From contig NZ_JAAGNZ010000004.1 of the NCBI RefSeq assembly GCF_010747415.1, forward strand, positions 1-64,000: 64,000 bases of DNA, written 5' to 3'. The notes beneath the pieces are model-generated. The model ran no database searches. It was not told where the DNA came from and saw nothing but the letters and a program-made list of their open reading frames with translations. A program made the position numbers and the translations under genes. The stretch's first letter is position 1, and each line of letters begins with the position of its first letter. Of the stretch, positions 46,210 to 55,467 are shown in pieces. The stretch is from Spirosoma agri. Lineage in GTDB: Bacteria > Bacteroidota > Bacteroidia > Cytophagales > Spirosomataceae.

Positions 46210-47339
46210 AAAAACCCCTGACCCGCGTGTTAGTCAAAGTAGTAGCCAGCGGTTTTTACCGGGAACATACCGGCTTGCTGCTGACTCTGTTCATCCTGAT
46301 TTTCATCAATTTTTTTTACACCAGTGTCCTGAATCAGACGCACCTCACCCAGGAACAGATCATTCTGAATGCGTTGAAACTAGTCCTCACATCCGTTAGT
46401 GAGCCCCTGGGCGTGATCGTTCTGTTCGGTATTTTCCTGCTGTACAGCGTGAAGAGCTGGCAATACGTTGCCGGACGGTTGACAGGCGTAGACGTGCAAT
46501 TTTTATTGTATAGCAGTACGGCGTTAAGCCCCGCGCGACAACGTCAGTCCTGGGCAATACTTCAGTTTGTGCTGTCACTACCTATTATTGGCCTGGGCGT
46601 ATTTACCCTGATCATCGGGTTTGCGTTTGGTCACTGGGTCATTCCTTCGGTAATTCCCATCTATCTGCTAACGCTTATCGCCTACAGTGCCTGGTATTAT
46701 ACGCGCCTGATCAATACGCCCCTTGGCGAACCAGCAACGGCGGGTAAACTGACCTGGCTACAAAGGTGGCCCAAGCCCTTTTTCAGCCTGTTCCTATACG
46801 AAATCATTAGTAAGAAACGCGTCCCCTATGTCCTGACTAAAGTAGCGTCAGCGATCAGCATTGCTCTCGTTTTCAGCGTATTCCCGGACGCCCACACGGA
46901 CGTACGACTATTTGGGGTACTCAGTCTGTGCAGTGCGCTGACACATGTTGTTCTCATCTATCAGTCGAGTGAATTTGAGTTGTTCTACCTGCGTTTTACC
47001 CGAAACTTTCCCTATCGCCAGTGGCAATTATTCGTCCAGCAAGGGGCTCTGTTTGGTTTCCTGTTGCTACCTGAGCTACTCTGGTTTCTGCTTGTTGGTG
47101 ACCTCAGAGCGGGACTACTTGGAGCCGGCCTGTTGTTAAGTACAACACTGGTTTTTCGGGCGGTTCTCTACGCGCTCGGTCAACGCATGGACTACTACCT
47201 GCGATTCGTGTTTGGCCTGTTTACCTTCTTTCTTCTGGTGATTTTGTTTGGCGGTACCGAACTACTTGTCGTTTGCGACGTAGTAGCCGCCTGGATGCTG
47301 ACATATCGCTATCACGATCAGGCTTCACAGGATGGCTAG
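46206..47339 (+). CDS. ABC transporter permease, multi-spanning membrane protein
   Basis: The protein has 377 residues with about eight hydrophobic segments, for example LLLTLFILIFINFFYTSVL near 23-42, GVIVLFGIFLLYSV near 65, FVLSLPIIGLGVFTLIIGFA near 120 and a C-terminal FTFFLLVILFGGTELLVV. There is no enzyme motif. Its start overlaps the stop of the ATP-binding subunit, and a terminator follows at 47447, so the pair is a closed operon. The substrate cannot be inferred. Confidence 0.85.
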   Translation: MKKPLTRVLVKVVASGFYREHTGLLLTLFILIFINFFYTSVLNQTHLTQEQIILNALKLVLTSVSEPLGVIVLFGIFLLYSVKSWQYVAGRLTGVDVQFLLYSSTALSPARQRQSWAILQFVLSLPIIGLGVFTLIIGFAFGHWVIPSVIPIYLLTLIAYSAWYYTRLINTPLGEPATAGKLTWLQRWPKPFFSLFLYEIISKKRVPYVLTKVASAISIALVFSVFPDAHTDVRLFGVLSLCSALTHVVLIYQSSEFELFYLRFTRNFPYRQWQLFVQQGALFGFLLLPELLWFLLVGDLRAGLLGAGLLLSTTLVFRAVLYALGQRMDYYLRFVFGLFTFFLLVILFGGTELLVVCDVVAAWMLTYRYHDQASQDG

Positions 47340-47446
47340 CAACCAACGCATCAGATACGTAAATAAAATGCCAAATAAAATGCATTCTGTTTCATAGCAC
47401 ACAATAAAGCGCTTCAACAGACGTTTTAGTGCTATACCGTTTTGTA

Positions 47447-47478
47447 AGCCTCATTGGTCCAGCCAGTGGGGCTTTTTG
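47447..47478 (+). terminator. Intrinsic terminator after the ABC permease gene
   Basis: AGCCTCATTGG (47447-47457) pairs with CCAGTGGGGCT (47463-47473), with two G-U-type mismatches, around a 5-base loop, followed by TTTTT. Confidence 0.7.
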
Positions 47479-47495
47479 GTTTTCCGGTAAACGTA

Positions 47496-47894
47496 CTACA
47501 GTCCCGCCGTGTCACCCCTGGTCGCGAACCGGTTCAGCCGTTCATTGTACATGTCAAGTAAGGCGTCGTCAATGTCCGGAGCCTGGCTGAGTTCGAGTCG
47601 CAGAAAGTCATGTCGGTCAGCACCGTGGATCATGCCTTCAAACTTGAGTTCCTGGTCTACCCAGCGAGACGTTTTGTTGAGATCCGTAGCCTGAGTAAGA
47701 ACGGCACGAACAATTTCTGCGGTTCGATCCGGGTCCTGAGTCGTTAGCAACAATACACGAATGGTACGGGTATAATCAGTGAAGGTCAGTTCGTCGGCTG
47801 GTAGCTCAATACGTACCCACTGGAGGGTTAGGGACTGAATCAGCTCTTTATAGGGTGCAGAATCGAGATCGTCGGGGCGGATGCGTTGGTTCAC
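47496..47894 (-). CDS. Hypothetical protein, 132 aa
   Basis: I do not recognise this family. The product is an acidic, soluble protein with no signal or membrane segment (LTLQWVRIELPADELTFTDY; DALLDMYNERLNRF). Its composition and codon choice look like a real gene. The start is a GTG at 47894; no in-frame ATG gives a sensible alternative. It lies convergent to the ABC operon, sharing the terminator region, and has no operon partner. Confidence 0.65.
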   Translation of the reverse strand: MNQRIRPDDLDSAPYKELIQSLTLQWVRIELPADELTFTDYTRTIRVLLLTTQDPDRTAEIVRAVLTQATDLNKTSRWVDQELKFEGMIHGADRHDFLRLELSQAPDIDDALLDMYNERLNRFATRGDTAGL

Positions 47895-48102
47895 ACGTTA
47901 AATGTAGCGGATTTTGGTAATTTCACATCCACGAAATAACCGTTTTAACGAATGAACGTTCCGTTTACTTCCCTTATCTTGTGTTTACTAACTTACCTGA
48001 AATACTACGCCGGAGGAAGCGTTTATAAGTAAATCAACGAACAGATTCGTGCAGTGACCATATGAACTGACTCATTCGCAATGGGATCGTTCCGTGCTGG
48101 AA

Positions 48103-48510
48103 TCAAGTGTCAGACCCCTTCCGCAGGGATAGGTACAAAGACAATTTGCTCCCGAAAAGCTCCTGATTCGCAGCGTTCAGTGCGAACGGAAAATTATTGG
48201 TGAGCCTACTTGAAAAATCGGTCCGATAGAGACGGCAGCGCATCTGGTGGGTAGGTTGGGCAAACTTAACGCCATCAGCCATTGTTAAGACTTGACAACC
48301 CAATGACCATCAGCGCGGAAACAGTTGAGGAGTCGTATTTGTAAAGACCCTGACACAAACCGATACCGGTTAATTCCGGATTGCCTGTCCCTTCAATACG
48401 TATGGTTGTCTGACCTGATTCGGTGAGGTAACCAGGCGGTTCAGGCCCAGCGTATCATCCGGTTGTCAAGAACAACCAATCAGAGGGAGGGCTCTGACCG
48501 AATGATAGAA
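48103..48510 (-). pseudogene. Possible decayed lipoprotein gene, frameshifted
   Basis: Three overlapping minus-strand frames read as natural protein one after another. The first is ALPLIGCS, a stop, then QPDDTLGLNRLVTSPNQVRQ (about 48510-48372). The second is GYLTESGQTTIRIEG ... LSSLNNG (ending 48275). The third is DGVKFAQPTHQMRCRLYRTD ... SLRKGSDT (ending 48103). One TGA and at least two frame changes would be needed to join them. The flanks (47895-48102, 48511-48604) show nothing else. I cannot name the family. Confidence 0.35.
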
Positions 48511-48604
48511 ATCAACAGGACTCGATAAGTCTTGTCTGTATAGAAGTGAATATAACCGAATGACCAACCTACGTGCAGGTTGGCTCAAAACAGAACGTGA
48601 ACCG

Positions 48605-49012
48605 ATGAGAATAGTAGTACTACGAAACCTTCTTTTGGCTGTCCTTTTACCGTTTTTATTCATTGGTGCGAAAACGGATCAGCAAGCCGATCGACTGTTA
48701 GGCCACTGGCTATTTCCGTCCAAAGGGTCCAGCGTCAATATTTTTCGGGTAGGCAATCGTTATTTTGCCCGTGTAGCCGAGGTTGACCAGGCCGGAGAAA
48801 GGAACTTCGGTCTGGTCAAAGACACGGTTATCATTCGGAATCTGCGGTACGATGGACAAATGTGGTCCGATGGGCAATTGATTCACCCAAAAACGGGGAT
48901 CAAGTTAAGCGTTGAAGTGTCGATGATTGACCCACAGGCAATTGATGTAACGATATACAAAGGCATCAAACTGTTTCACCGAAGATTCAATATGACCCGG
49001 AAAGTAAGCTAG
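48605..49012 (+). CDS. DUF2147-like small exported protein
   Basis: The start at 48605 (MRIVVLRNLLLAVLLPFLF) gives 135 residues and an N-terminal signal or anchor; a further upstream ATG at 48560 adds only a polar leader. The mature part (LLGHWLFPSKGSSVNIFRVG, RYFARVAE, DVTIYKGIKLFHRRFNMTR) resembles DUF2147 proteins, small periplasmic beta-barrel-like proteins of unknown function. It is flanked by gaps with decayed coding sequence and has no operon partner. Confidence 0.7.
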   Translation: MRIVVLRNLLLAVLLPFLFIGAKTDQQADRLLGHWLFPSKGSSVNIFRVGNRYFARVAEVDQAGERNFGLVKDTVIIRNLRYDGQMWSDGQLIHPKTGIKLSVEVSMIDPQAIDVTIYKGIKLFHRRFNMTRKVS

Positions 49013-49025
49013 GAGTGATCCGTCA

Positions 49026-49285
49026 TTAAGACGCTAAACACCCATTGACAGTCTTGCTTTGCCCTTTGTCGAACGTGCCAATGCCATCAACTTTCGGCCT
49101 TACGTACACCCCATCCAGTACCTGACCAGTTCATCGACGCCCGCGAAGTAGCTCATGCCCCTGCGCCCGAACGGTAACCGAAACGGGCACTACTGTTGCC
49201 TGAACGAGTAGCGCATCTCCCGTCGCCATTTTGGTTGACCATTCGCCGTTAGTCAACCCGACGATTAAGACTTGACCCTGAGGTC
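49026..49285 (-). pseudogene. Decayed protein fragment with in-frame TGA
   Basis: The minus strand reads QVLIVGLTNGEWSTKMATGD, then ALLVQATVVPVSVTVRAQGH, ELLRGRR, a TGA, TGQVLDGVYVRPKVDGIGTF and a TAA at 49026. Alternating beta-like composition suggests the tail of an exported protein. The 5' end is lost: upstream of 49285 the frame is not clearly coding, though another frame up to 49512 is open. The family is not recognised. The rest of this 508-bp gap shows nothing else. Confidence 0.35.
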
Positions 49286-49520
49286 ATAACTAGCAAAAGA
49301 ACGATCTGGTCAGTGAGAAAAACGGTTACGCGAAAGTAGACCAATCCCTGTCGACGCCATCCAACGATGTAGCCACTCTTCATGGGTAAACATACCCTTC
49401 CCGGCCAGACAGTGTAGACCCGGAAGCGAATAATAATGAACAGAAGGTGTAGTTTACCTCTTATGAGAGCAAGAGTCCTGGTTCTTTTCTTCATACAAAC
49501 CAGGGAATTCACGGTTAATT

Positions 49521-50588
49521 ATGCAGAAAAAAGCATTGGTGGTTGGTGCCAGCGGTATAACTGGCAGTAACTTGGCTGAACGATTGCTCACTGAGGGATG
49601 GATCGTATATGGGCTGGCTCGGAGCCCTGGAACGGAGCTTGAGGGACTAATCCCTGTCGCAGCGGACCTTCTTCGTATGGATAGCCTGAATACCGCCTTA
49701 TCCGACGTTAACCCGACGCATGTGTTCATTACGAGTTGGATGCGCAACGAAACGGAAGCCGAAAACATACGGGTAAACAGCCTGATGGTTCGCAACCTGC
49801 TCGATGCCGTTTCGCCGAAGAAAACGGTGCAGCATGTAGCACTGGTAACCGGCTTGAAACATTACCTGGGACCATTTGAGGCCTACGCCAAAGAAGGCAC
49901 ACTACCCATAACGCCGGTACGCGAAGAGCATCCCAGACTGCCGATCGAAAACTTCTATTATGCTCAGGAAGATGAGGTGTACGCAGCCGCGGAGCGGGAT
50001 GGGTTTACCTGGAGCATTCACCGTCCGCACTCGGTAATTGGTAAAGCGGTAGGCAATATGATGAACATGGGCACTACGCTTGCCGTTTACGCGTCCATTT
50101 GTAAAGAAACCGGCAGGCCCTTTCAGTTTCCGGGTTCCGATGCCCAATGGAACGGACTATCCGATGTAACCGATGCCCGGGTGCTGGCGAAGCATATGAT
50201 CTGGGCATCAACGACGGAAGCGGCCCAAAATCAGGCCTTTAACGTAGCCAATGGGGACGTATTTCGTTGGAGCTGGCTGTGGCAACAGATAGCCGACTGG
50301 TTCGGCGTCGACGCAAACGGGTTTGATGGGACTGTTCGTCCACTGGAAGCAGCGATCGCCCACGACGGGACGCTATGGCATGAGATGGCGACCAAGTATC
50401 AGTTGAAGGAATCCCAACTGGACCGATTGGCATCGGCCTGGCATACGGATTTGGATCTGGGCCGTCCTATTGAAGTGATGACAGATATGGCGAAGAGCCG
50501 GAAACTGGGCTTTACCGTTTACCAGGATACCCGTGATTCGTTCTTCGATCTTTTTACCCGACTCCGGGAAGAAAAGCTGATTCCGTAA
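49521..50588 (+). CDS. PRISE-type SDR family NAD(P)-dependent oxidoreductase
   Basis: The protein has 355 residues. The nucleotide-binding motif VVGASGITGSN is at 7-17. The extended-SDR catalytic residues appear in the plant 5-beta-reductase/iridoid-synthase-like arrangement: the lysine in VTGLKHYLGPF near 112-122 and the tyrosine in NFYYAQEDEVY near 148-158. WSIHRPHSVIG and AFNVANGDVFRW are also typical. Bacterial members reduce activated enones; the true substrate is unknown. The gene is single, with an ATG start directly at the Rossmann fold. Confidence 0.88.
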   Translation: MQKKALVVGASGITGSNLAERLLTEGWIVYGLARSPGTELEGLIPVAADLLRMDSLNTALSDVNPTHVFITSWMRNETEAENIRVNSLMVRNLLDAVSPKKTVQHVALVTGLKHYLGPFEAYAKEGTLPITPVREEHPRLPIENFYYAQEDEVYAAAERDGFTWSIHRPHSVIGKAVGNMMNMGTTLAVYASICKETGRPFQFPGSDAQWNGLSDVTDARVLAKHMIWASTTEAAQNQAFNVANGDVFRWSWLWQQIADWFGVDANGFDGTVRPLEAAIAHDGTLWHEMATKYQLKESQLDRLASAWHTDLDLGRPIEVMTDMAKSRKLGFTVYQDTRDSFFDLFTRLREEKLIP

Positions 50589-50937
50589 ATACTCACTTGT
50601 ATTACACCGAAAATAGGTTGACATCAACCACGTGAAGTTGTCCAGTAAGTAGTTTCATTGATCTCAAGCAAAAGTAGAAGAGCAGTACTTTTTCTGCACT
50701 ATTGTACCATAGTAAATGGCCTGAGCCCAAAAAGAACTAGTTCACTGCTTAATGAAACGCCTGGTCAGTGCTATGTTCTCCACTGGTCGGCTGCTCCTAC
50801 CGGCGATCGGTCTTTGTTGGTAAATATTTTACCCTGGGCCGCGCCGGTGGCCCGGCAGCACATCCATTGTTTCGGTCTATTTACGTGTCGGTTAACTCCT
50901 GATAACGGCTTACGGCAGCCCACCAACTGATACTAAA
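50589..50937. other. Gap downstream of the SDR gene
   Basis: No gene is seen in any frame with protein-like composition. The only structure is the terminator at its right end (50938). Confidence 0.4.
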
Positions 50938-50967
50938 ATAGGTACCGGAGTTTATTCCGGCACCTAT
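50938..50967 (-). terminator. Intrinsic terminator of the S8 protease gene
   Basis: ATAGGTACCGGA (50938-50949) pairs with TCCGGCACCTAT (50956-50967), with one internal mismatch. On the minus strand the stem is followed by TTTTAG. It begins 22 bases after the protease stop. Confidence 0.75.
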
Positions 50968-50988
50968 CAACGCGTATTCGTCAGGTAC

Positions 50989-52392
50989 TTAGAACGAGCT
51001 TACCCGTAGCCGGTCGCCAGTTACGGTTTTGCCCGACAGCGAACTGGTAGCAACCCCAGCGTTCAGGATCGCCGACTTGATCTGCGCAGCCGTAGCCGAT
51101 GGATTGATCGATTTGTACAAGGCAACCGCTCCTGTCACGTGTGGCGTCGCCATTGACGTACCGCTGTAGGCACCGTAGGCTGGTGTTGTTCCAGTGTAGG
51201 GCAGCGTCGACTGAATGGTCGATCCGGGTGCGCCGATGTCAACCGTTTGCGCGCCATAGTTCGAGAAGCTTGACAGCGCCCCCGACGACGTAATCGACGC
51301 AACGGCAATTACGTTGGCATTGGTATAGTTGGATGGGTAGTTTGGTGTAGCGTCGTTATCATCGCCTACACCATCGCTACCACCGTTACCAGCAGCCGCT
51401 ACGAACAGGATACCTGCGTTATTAGCCCGGCCAATTGCGCTTTGCAAGGCCTGCGAGTAGCCACCACCGCCCCACGAGTTGTTGCTGGCTACGATGTTTA
51501 GACCGTGCCGTGTTTTCAGATCGGTCAAGTAGTCGATGGCTTTGATAGCTGCCGTTGACGATCCACCACTGGAGCCCAGGAACTTCAGCGAAATCATTTT
51601 TACGTTCCAGCAGACACCCGCTACTCCCGCGCCATTGCCGCCACGGGCACCGATCGTACCAGCAACGTGCGTACCATGGTCGTCACTCGTGCCGTCGTAT
51701 ACGCTGGCGTCGTTGGCGGCAAAATCCCAGCCGTTTACGTCGTCAATGTAACCGTTACCGTCATCATCGACACCGTTTGCTGTTTCGTACGGATTCACCC
51801 AGGCGTTGGCGCTCAGGTCAGCGTGCGTCGTCATGTACCCCTCATCGATAATGCCGACGATGACCGAACTCGATCCGGTTTTGTTATTGGCCCAGGCCGT
51901 TCCGGCTGCGCTGCCAAACTGGTTGGCAGGCGACGTAGCCGGACCATACATACCCCACAGCGAGCCGTTGGTGTACAAAGGATCATTAGACGTAGCCTGG
52001 TGGGTGTAAATAAAGTTGGGCTCGGCGAATTCTACGCCCGGCAAGCCATTCAGCAGGGTCAGCACCTGCGCGATTTCTTTGCTTGTTTTTACGCGCAGAA
52101 TACCGTCACTGATACCGGCCTCCTGCATTGTTTTAGTCAAAATCGTTTCGGCAACGGTGCCACCAATCAGATTAAGTATAGGCAGGCGGCTGACGGCGCT
52201 CAACCCGTTTGTGAACTTGATCAATACTTCACCCGGCACGTACTGCTCACCAGTTGCCAGACGCGCACCTGCCGCTGTGTTCACCGGTGTCGGTGTTTCA
52301 ATAGTGAGGTCAGACTTACAGTTGCTAACGAGGAAGCCCGTTGCCAGCACAGCCGTTGCCATGCCTAAACGATTCATTACAGATTTCAGCAT
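50989..52392 (-). CDS. S8-family subtilisin-like serine protease, lipoprotein
   Basis: The protein has 467 residues. The N-terminus is a lipoprotein-type signal with Cys25 (GFLVSNC), followed by an I9-like propeptide (YVPGEVLIKFTNGLS, about 51-130). The catalytic triad reads Asp183 (GIIDEGYMTTH), His239 (SDDHGTHVAG) and Ser413 (YSGTSMATPHV), with the oxyanion Asn in NNSWGGGG near 304. A calcium-like loop NGVDDDGNGYIDD lies at 206-218. It should be an active extracellular or periplasmic protease tethered to a membrane. The residue after the catalytic Asp is Glu rather than the common Ser/Thr. The AT-rich 100 bases upstream probably hold its promoter. Confidence 0.94.
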   Translation of the reverse strand: MLKSVMNRLGMATAVLATGFLVSNCKSDLTIETPTPVNTAAGARLATGEQYVPGEVLIKFTNGLSAVSRLPILNLIGGTVAETILTKTMQEAGISDGILRVKTSKEIAQVLTLLNGLPGVEFAEPNFIYTHQATSNDPLYTNGSLWGMYGPATSPANQFGSAAGTAWANNKTGSSSVIVGIIDEGYMTTHADLSANAWVNPYETANGVDDDGNGYIDDVNGWDFAANDASVYDGTSDDHGTHVAGTIGARGGNGAGVAGVCWNVKMISLKFLGSSGGSSTAAIKAIDYLTDLKTRHGLNIVASNNSWGGGGYSQALQSAIGRANNAGILFVAAAGNGGSDGVGDDNDATPNYPSNYTNANVIAVASITSSGALSSFSNYGAQTVDIGAPGSTIQSTLPYTGTTPAYGAYSGTSMATPHVTGAVALYKSINPSATAAQIKSAILNAGVATSSLSGKTVTGDRLRVSSF

Positions 52393-52789
52393 AACTATTG
52401 GTCTTTATGTTAATTGACTGTATTTTTAATCGGTATTTAATTTTAAGACAATACGTCATTCTGCCTATTATAGATTCCCCTTCGGATTTATTAATTTTTT
52501 TACATAATTACACAATTCATGTATCCTATTGATTAACAATAAAATACATCACCTACCTCTCAGTAAATTTTTTGATAAAAATTCCGACCCTAAGGCTACA
52601 CGTCAATACAGTTGGTCACATTGACTATGCACAGATCGAAACCATTTTTACCGACCGACCGGTTTGACGAGAAGGTCATTAGCTGATCACTGAACTGCGT
52701 AGAAATACACGTTAGCATTGGTCGGCACTCGTCGCTAGCCAAGTTTAAGAACAATCCCAGCGTCACCATCAGCACTCAACACGGAACGA

Positions 52790-53023
52790 CGATGATCACC
52801 TGTCGCTACGACTGGCTATCGGTATGGAATCCAGTTGGAAAAACGCAATGGAAAGCCGTTTAGACTTTGGGGATTTGAATGGGATTATGGCGGGCTGGTG
52901 TCGAATTGGCAAGCGGGAAAACTGGCTCAGTCTGACAAAAAAATGGTTCTTTCTCTGGCGCTGGGTCCACCCGCTACGCGGACACCCGCGCAGGAGAAGG
53001 CGTATAACGACCATGAGGGTTGA
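52790..53023 (+). pseudogene. Possible C-terminal remnant of a lost gene
   Basis: The frame GYRYGIQLEKRNGKPFRLWG, then FEWDYGGLVSNWQAGKLAQ and ALGPPATRTPAQEKAYNDHE, reads as natural protein and ends in a stop at 53023. It is closed by a TGA just before 52793 and has no start. It is not recognised. The rest of the 774-bp gap (52393-52789 and 53024-53166) holds an AT-rich stretch at 52400-52600, next to the protease start, and nothing else. Confidence 0.3.
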
Positions 53024-53166
53024 TGGATGATAACGATACGTCATTGAACCGTAACAGCTTCCACCCTTTACACCCTCATTTGGTTGGGCTGCCCCGCTTC
53101 CTATGGGACGTGCTGCCTGTCGCCAGACAGCCGCCTACGCGGAGCGAACTACCAACGCACTTCCGA

Positions 53167-53685
53167 TTAAGTAGCATGTAAATCAATCTCAAACAGGCAA
53201 CAATTTGGTTCGTCTTGGTAGTGGCTCGGCAAACTTGATGTATCAGTCAATTCAAACATTCCCAAGAAGTTGAAACCTGCTGATGTGTAATGCTCAATCA
53301 ATTTTGTATTGTTGCCCAAAGTATCCAACCGGACAAATCGCTTTCCTGTTTGGCTTGCGTATCCTCTCGACCACTCGACAATATTATCAATGTACCGATT
53401 CCCGCGTAAGGTGGAGTTAGTGCAGATGCGATGGATATAGATCGCATCCTTCATGTCCCTCTCGCCCCAAATTTCCTTATCCTCGAAAGTAACAACCCAA
53501 TTACAAGCAATTACGTCGCCGGAGGTAATTTTCCATTGTTTTCCTTCTTGAATTTCTCGTTCAATAAACGACTTTTCAAAGGGAGGCCACATCACCATTT
53601 TTCGTTGAACTTGGAGATTTCTTGCGGCTTGGTAGAGCAACAAAATTTCATTACCGTCACTCAGCGTACAATTTTTGATTTCCAT
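53167..53685 (-). CDS. GNAT-family N-acetyltransferase
   Basis: The ATG at 53685 is preceded by GAGG, one of the few recognisable ribosome-binding sites here, and gives 172 residues; a GTG two codons earlier is also open. The acetyl-CoA-binding loop is visible as STLRGNRYIDNIVEWSRGYA near 95-114, followed by FVRLDTLGNNTKLIEHYTSA, the typical GNAT beta5/alpha4 region. Base composition is AT-richer than the neighbours, so acquisition by transfer is possible. The acceptor is unknown. Confidence 0.88.
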   Translation of the reverse strand: MEIKNCTLSDGNEILLLYQAARNLQVQRKMVMWPPFEKSFIEREIQEGKQWKITSGDVIACNWVVTFEDKEIWGERDMKDAIYIHRICTNSTLRGNRYIDNIVEWSRGYASQTGKRFVRLDTLGNNTKLIEHYTSAGFNFLGMFELTDTSSLPSHYQDEPNCCLFEIDLHAT

Positions 53686-53768
53686 TTGCACCTCGTTAAT
53701 TTATTGAAATGCAAATCTCAGAGTCAGTTCAAGATTGCGAAACCCGAATCTTGCTGTTTTTACCCGTT

Positions 53769-53936
53769 GGGGCGTTTGGCTTGTCAGCCGAAAGGCCGAA
53801 ATGCAAGCCTATACCTGCCCAATCGGGGCGTTTAAATTGTCGACCGGAACGCCGGAATAAAAGCCTAAACTTGCCCACGCGAGACGTGCACCCTATCGAC
53901 CGAAACCCGGAAATGAAAGAACGGCATTTACGATCC
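53769..53936. repeat. Three imperfect tandem repeats of 56 bp
   Basis: Copies begin at 53769 (GGGGCGTTTGGCTTGTC), 53825 (GGGGCGTTTAAATTGTC) and 53881 (GAGACGTGCACCCTATC). Each continues as (A)GCCG/GACCG ... CCGGAA... at the same offset. Copy 3 is the most diverged. The array fills part of the 446-bp gap between the GNAT and tag genes. The remainder of the gap shows no gene. Confidence 0.65.
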
Positions 53937-54137
53937 ACCCAACAAACTCATATGTGACAGCGAGTTTTTATCGTCGTCGGCAGCCATGCAACTATTGAAT
54001 CCGTCCGTGCACAGCATGCAGGTCTCGCTGGGGCAGTGACAGTGGACAGTGTAGAAACGTACCACGGGTTTTAACCCGTTGTTCATTCGCGGATGAACCG
54101 CACATTATCCGTCATCATGAGTATAGTATTGACGTAG

Positions 54138-54683
54138 CTATCTCATCCAGAGGGGATTTGCTTCCTGCACGTTAGCGTAGATCGCACAGCTCGTTGAATG
54201 AGCACCCGGCAGGTATCCTATGCTCATTAGAAATTCGTTTACGATTTCACCACCCGTGAAGCGAAACGTCTTTTTGAATAGCTTCACCCACTCCTCCTTC
54301 GTCTTTGGATGCTGCCCTTCGAGCCAGTTCTTAAACGAACCATATTCCTGTTGTAAGCCCAGGATCGTCTTCGCATTTTCTATGGCCGCATTTATTTTCA
54401 ATCGGTTACGGATAATACCCGGATCAGCCATCAACCGCTCCCGATCGGCATCGGTATAGGCAGCGACTGTAGTAATGTCGAAATTGTCGTACGCTTTTCT
54501 GAAACCAGCCTCCTTTTTCAGAATGGTTTCCCAGCTAAGACCCGCCTGATTTATTTCCAGTACCAATCGACAGAACAGCTCATTGTCATCCTCGATCGGA
54601 AAGCCGTAAAGAGTATCGTGATAGGCTTTGTGCAGCGCCTTTCGGGGATCGCTCATTGTTTCTATAGCCAGGCAGTACGACAT
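54138..54683 (-). CDS. tag: DNA-3-methyladenine glycosylase I
   Basis: The protein has 181 residues. The family's zinc ligands fit Cys4, a histidine at 18 or 22 (ALHKAYHD), and His/Cys in PGAHSTSC near 160-167. The core has LVLEINQAGLSWETILKKE and GIIRNRLKINAAIENAKTIL, both highly typical. It removes 3-methyladenine from alkylated DNA as the first step of base-excision repair. The start is the ATG before SYCLAIE, needed to keep Cys4. It is a single gene. Confidence 0.93.
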   Translation of the reverse strand: MSYCLAIETMSDPRKALHKAYHDTLYGFPIEDDNELFCRLVLEINQAGLSWETILKKEAGFRKAYDNFDITTVAAYTDADRERLMADPGIIRNRLKINAAIENAKTILGLQQEYGSFKNWLEGQHPKTKEEWVKLFKKTFRFTGGEIVNEFLMSIGYLPGAHSTSCAIYANVQEANPLWMR

Positions 54684-54859
54684 AAGAGCATTTATTTTGT
54701 TGTGTGGTGACTGTACGTTGTCGTTTGATGAAAGCGCAATAAGCTGCTGTTGTCTCCCGTCTCAAAAGTAGGCAAATAGCACATCTTTGTCACGAATGCA
54801 GGTCAAGCCCTGGTTTGATAAAGTAGGCCATTGAGTGTCAGAGTCACCGCATTCACGTG

Positions 54860-54867
54860 TACCTTTG
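54860..54867 (+). promoter_or_regulatory. -7 box immediately before a start codon (leaderless mRNA likely)
   Basis: TACCTTTG is an exact TAnnTTTG match ending only seven bases before the ATG at 54875. Transcription would begin at about the start codon itself. It also rules out the GTG at 54857 as start. No good -33 box is seen at the usual distance. Confidence 0.4.
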
Positions 54868-54874
54868 CGGGCCG

Positions 54875-55249
54875 ATGCGTATCCTGATCATCTATATACT
54901 CCTGTTCGCCGTACTGTTGCCCAGCATCAGTCCGTTGGGAACAATCGCGTATTATCAGGTAAATAGGGACTACATTGCCCGTGTGCTGTGCGAGAATCGC
55001 AACCGCCCGGAACTGCACTGTAATGGTCAGTGCTACCTGGCCAAACGCCTGAAAGCCCAGCAGGATAAACAGGATAAGCAGACGACCGAGCATGTGCAAA
55101 ACATGCCCCTGATTCAGCTTTTCTGTGAAGCGGCTTTTTCGATCAACTTCGGTAGACCAGTTCAGTCCGATCCATCTCCTCAATTCGCTTACCTGCTATC
55201 CCGTTATGATTCCTCACTTAGCCGACTACTCCGCCCTCCGCGTCTGTAG
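54875..55249 (+). CDS. Small membrane-anchored protein with conserved Cys-rich motif
   Basis: From the ATG at 54875 the protein has 124 residues. A single N-terminal hydrophobic segment (IIYILLFAVLLPSISPLG) is followed by YIARVLCENRNRPELHCNGQ and CYLAKRLKAQQ. This 'CEN..RPELHCNG.CYL.K.L' pattern recurs in small Bacteroidota proteins of unknown function often found near metal or TonB-related genes, which is recalled rather than checked. The three cysteines could bind metal. The lipoprotein at 55468 follows on the same strand after 218 bases. Confidence 0.7.
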   Translation: MRILIIYILLFAVLLPSISPLGTIAYYQVNRDYIARVLCENRNRPELHCNGQCYLAKRLKAQQDKQDKQTTEHVQNMPLIQLFCEAAFSINFGRPVQSDPSPQFAYLLSRYDSSLSRLLRPPRL

Positions 55250-55467
55250 TCGAGCGACCAACACCAGGGGTTTCCCGTCGTGAAGCGATGGCAGAACTGA
55301 CCCCACCTTCATCCGGGAGCGTTTGTTTTGACCATCCGGCAGGGAGCAGCATGTCGTTCTGTGCACCCTTGTGATGTGGTAATCACCGCGTGACTTCCCT
55401 CTATCTCCATTTTCCATCATCCTCCCACTGGCAACAGGCCGTGGCGGGATAATCCATTGCTTATCGC

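Noticed and set aside
52796..53044. 82-codon minus-strand frame
   Set aside because: The opposite strand of the same DNA reads as more natural protein; this frame is rich in Arg and Ser without pattern.
53729..53957. Open frames across the 56-bp repeats as a repeat protein
   Set aside because: The 56-bp period is not a multiple of three, so the frames shift at each copy.
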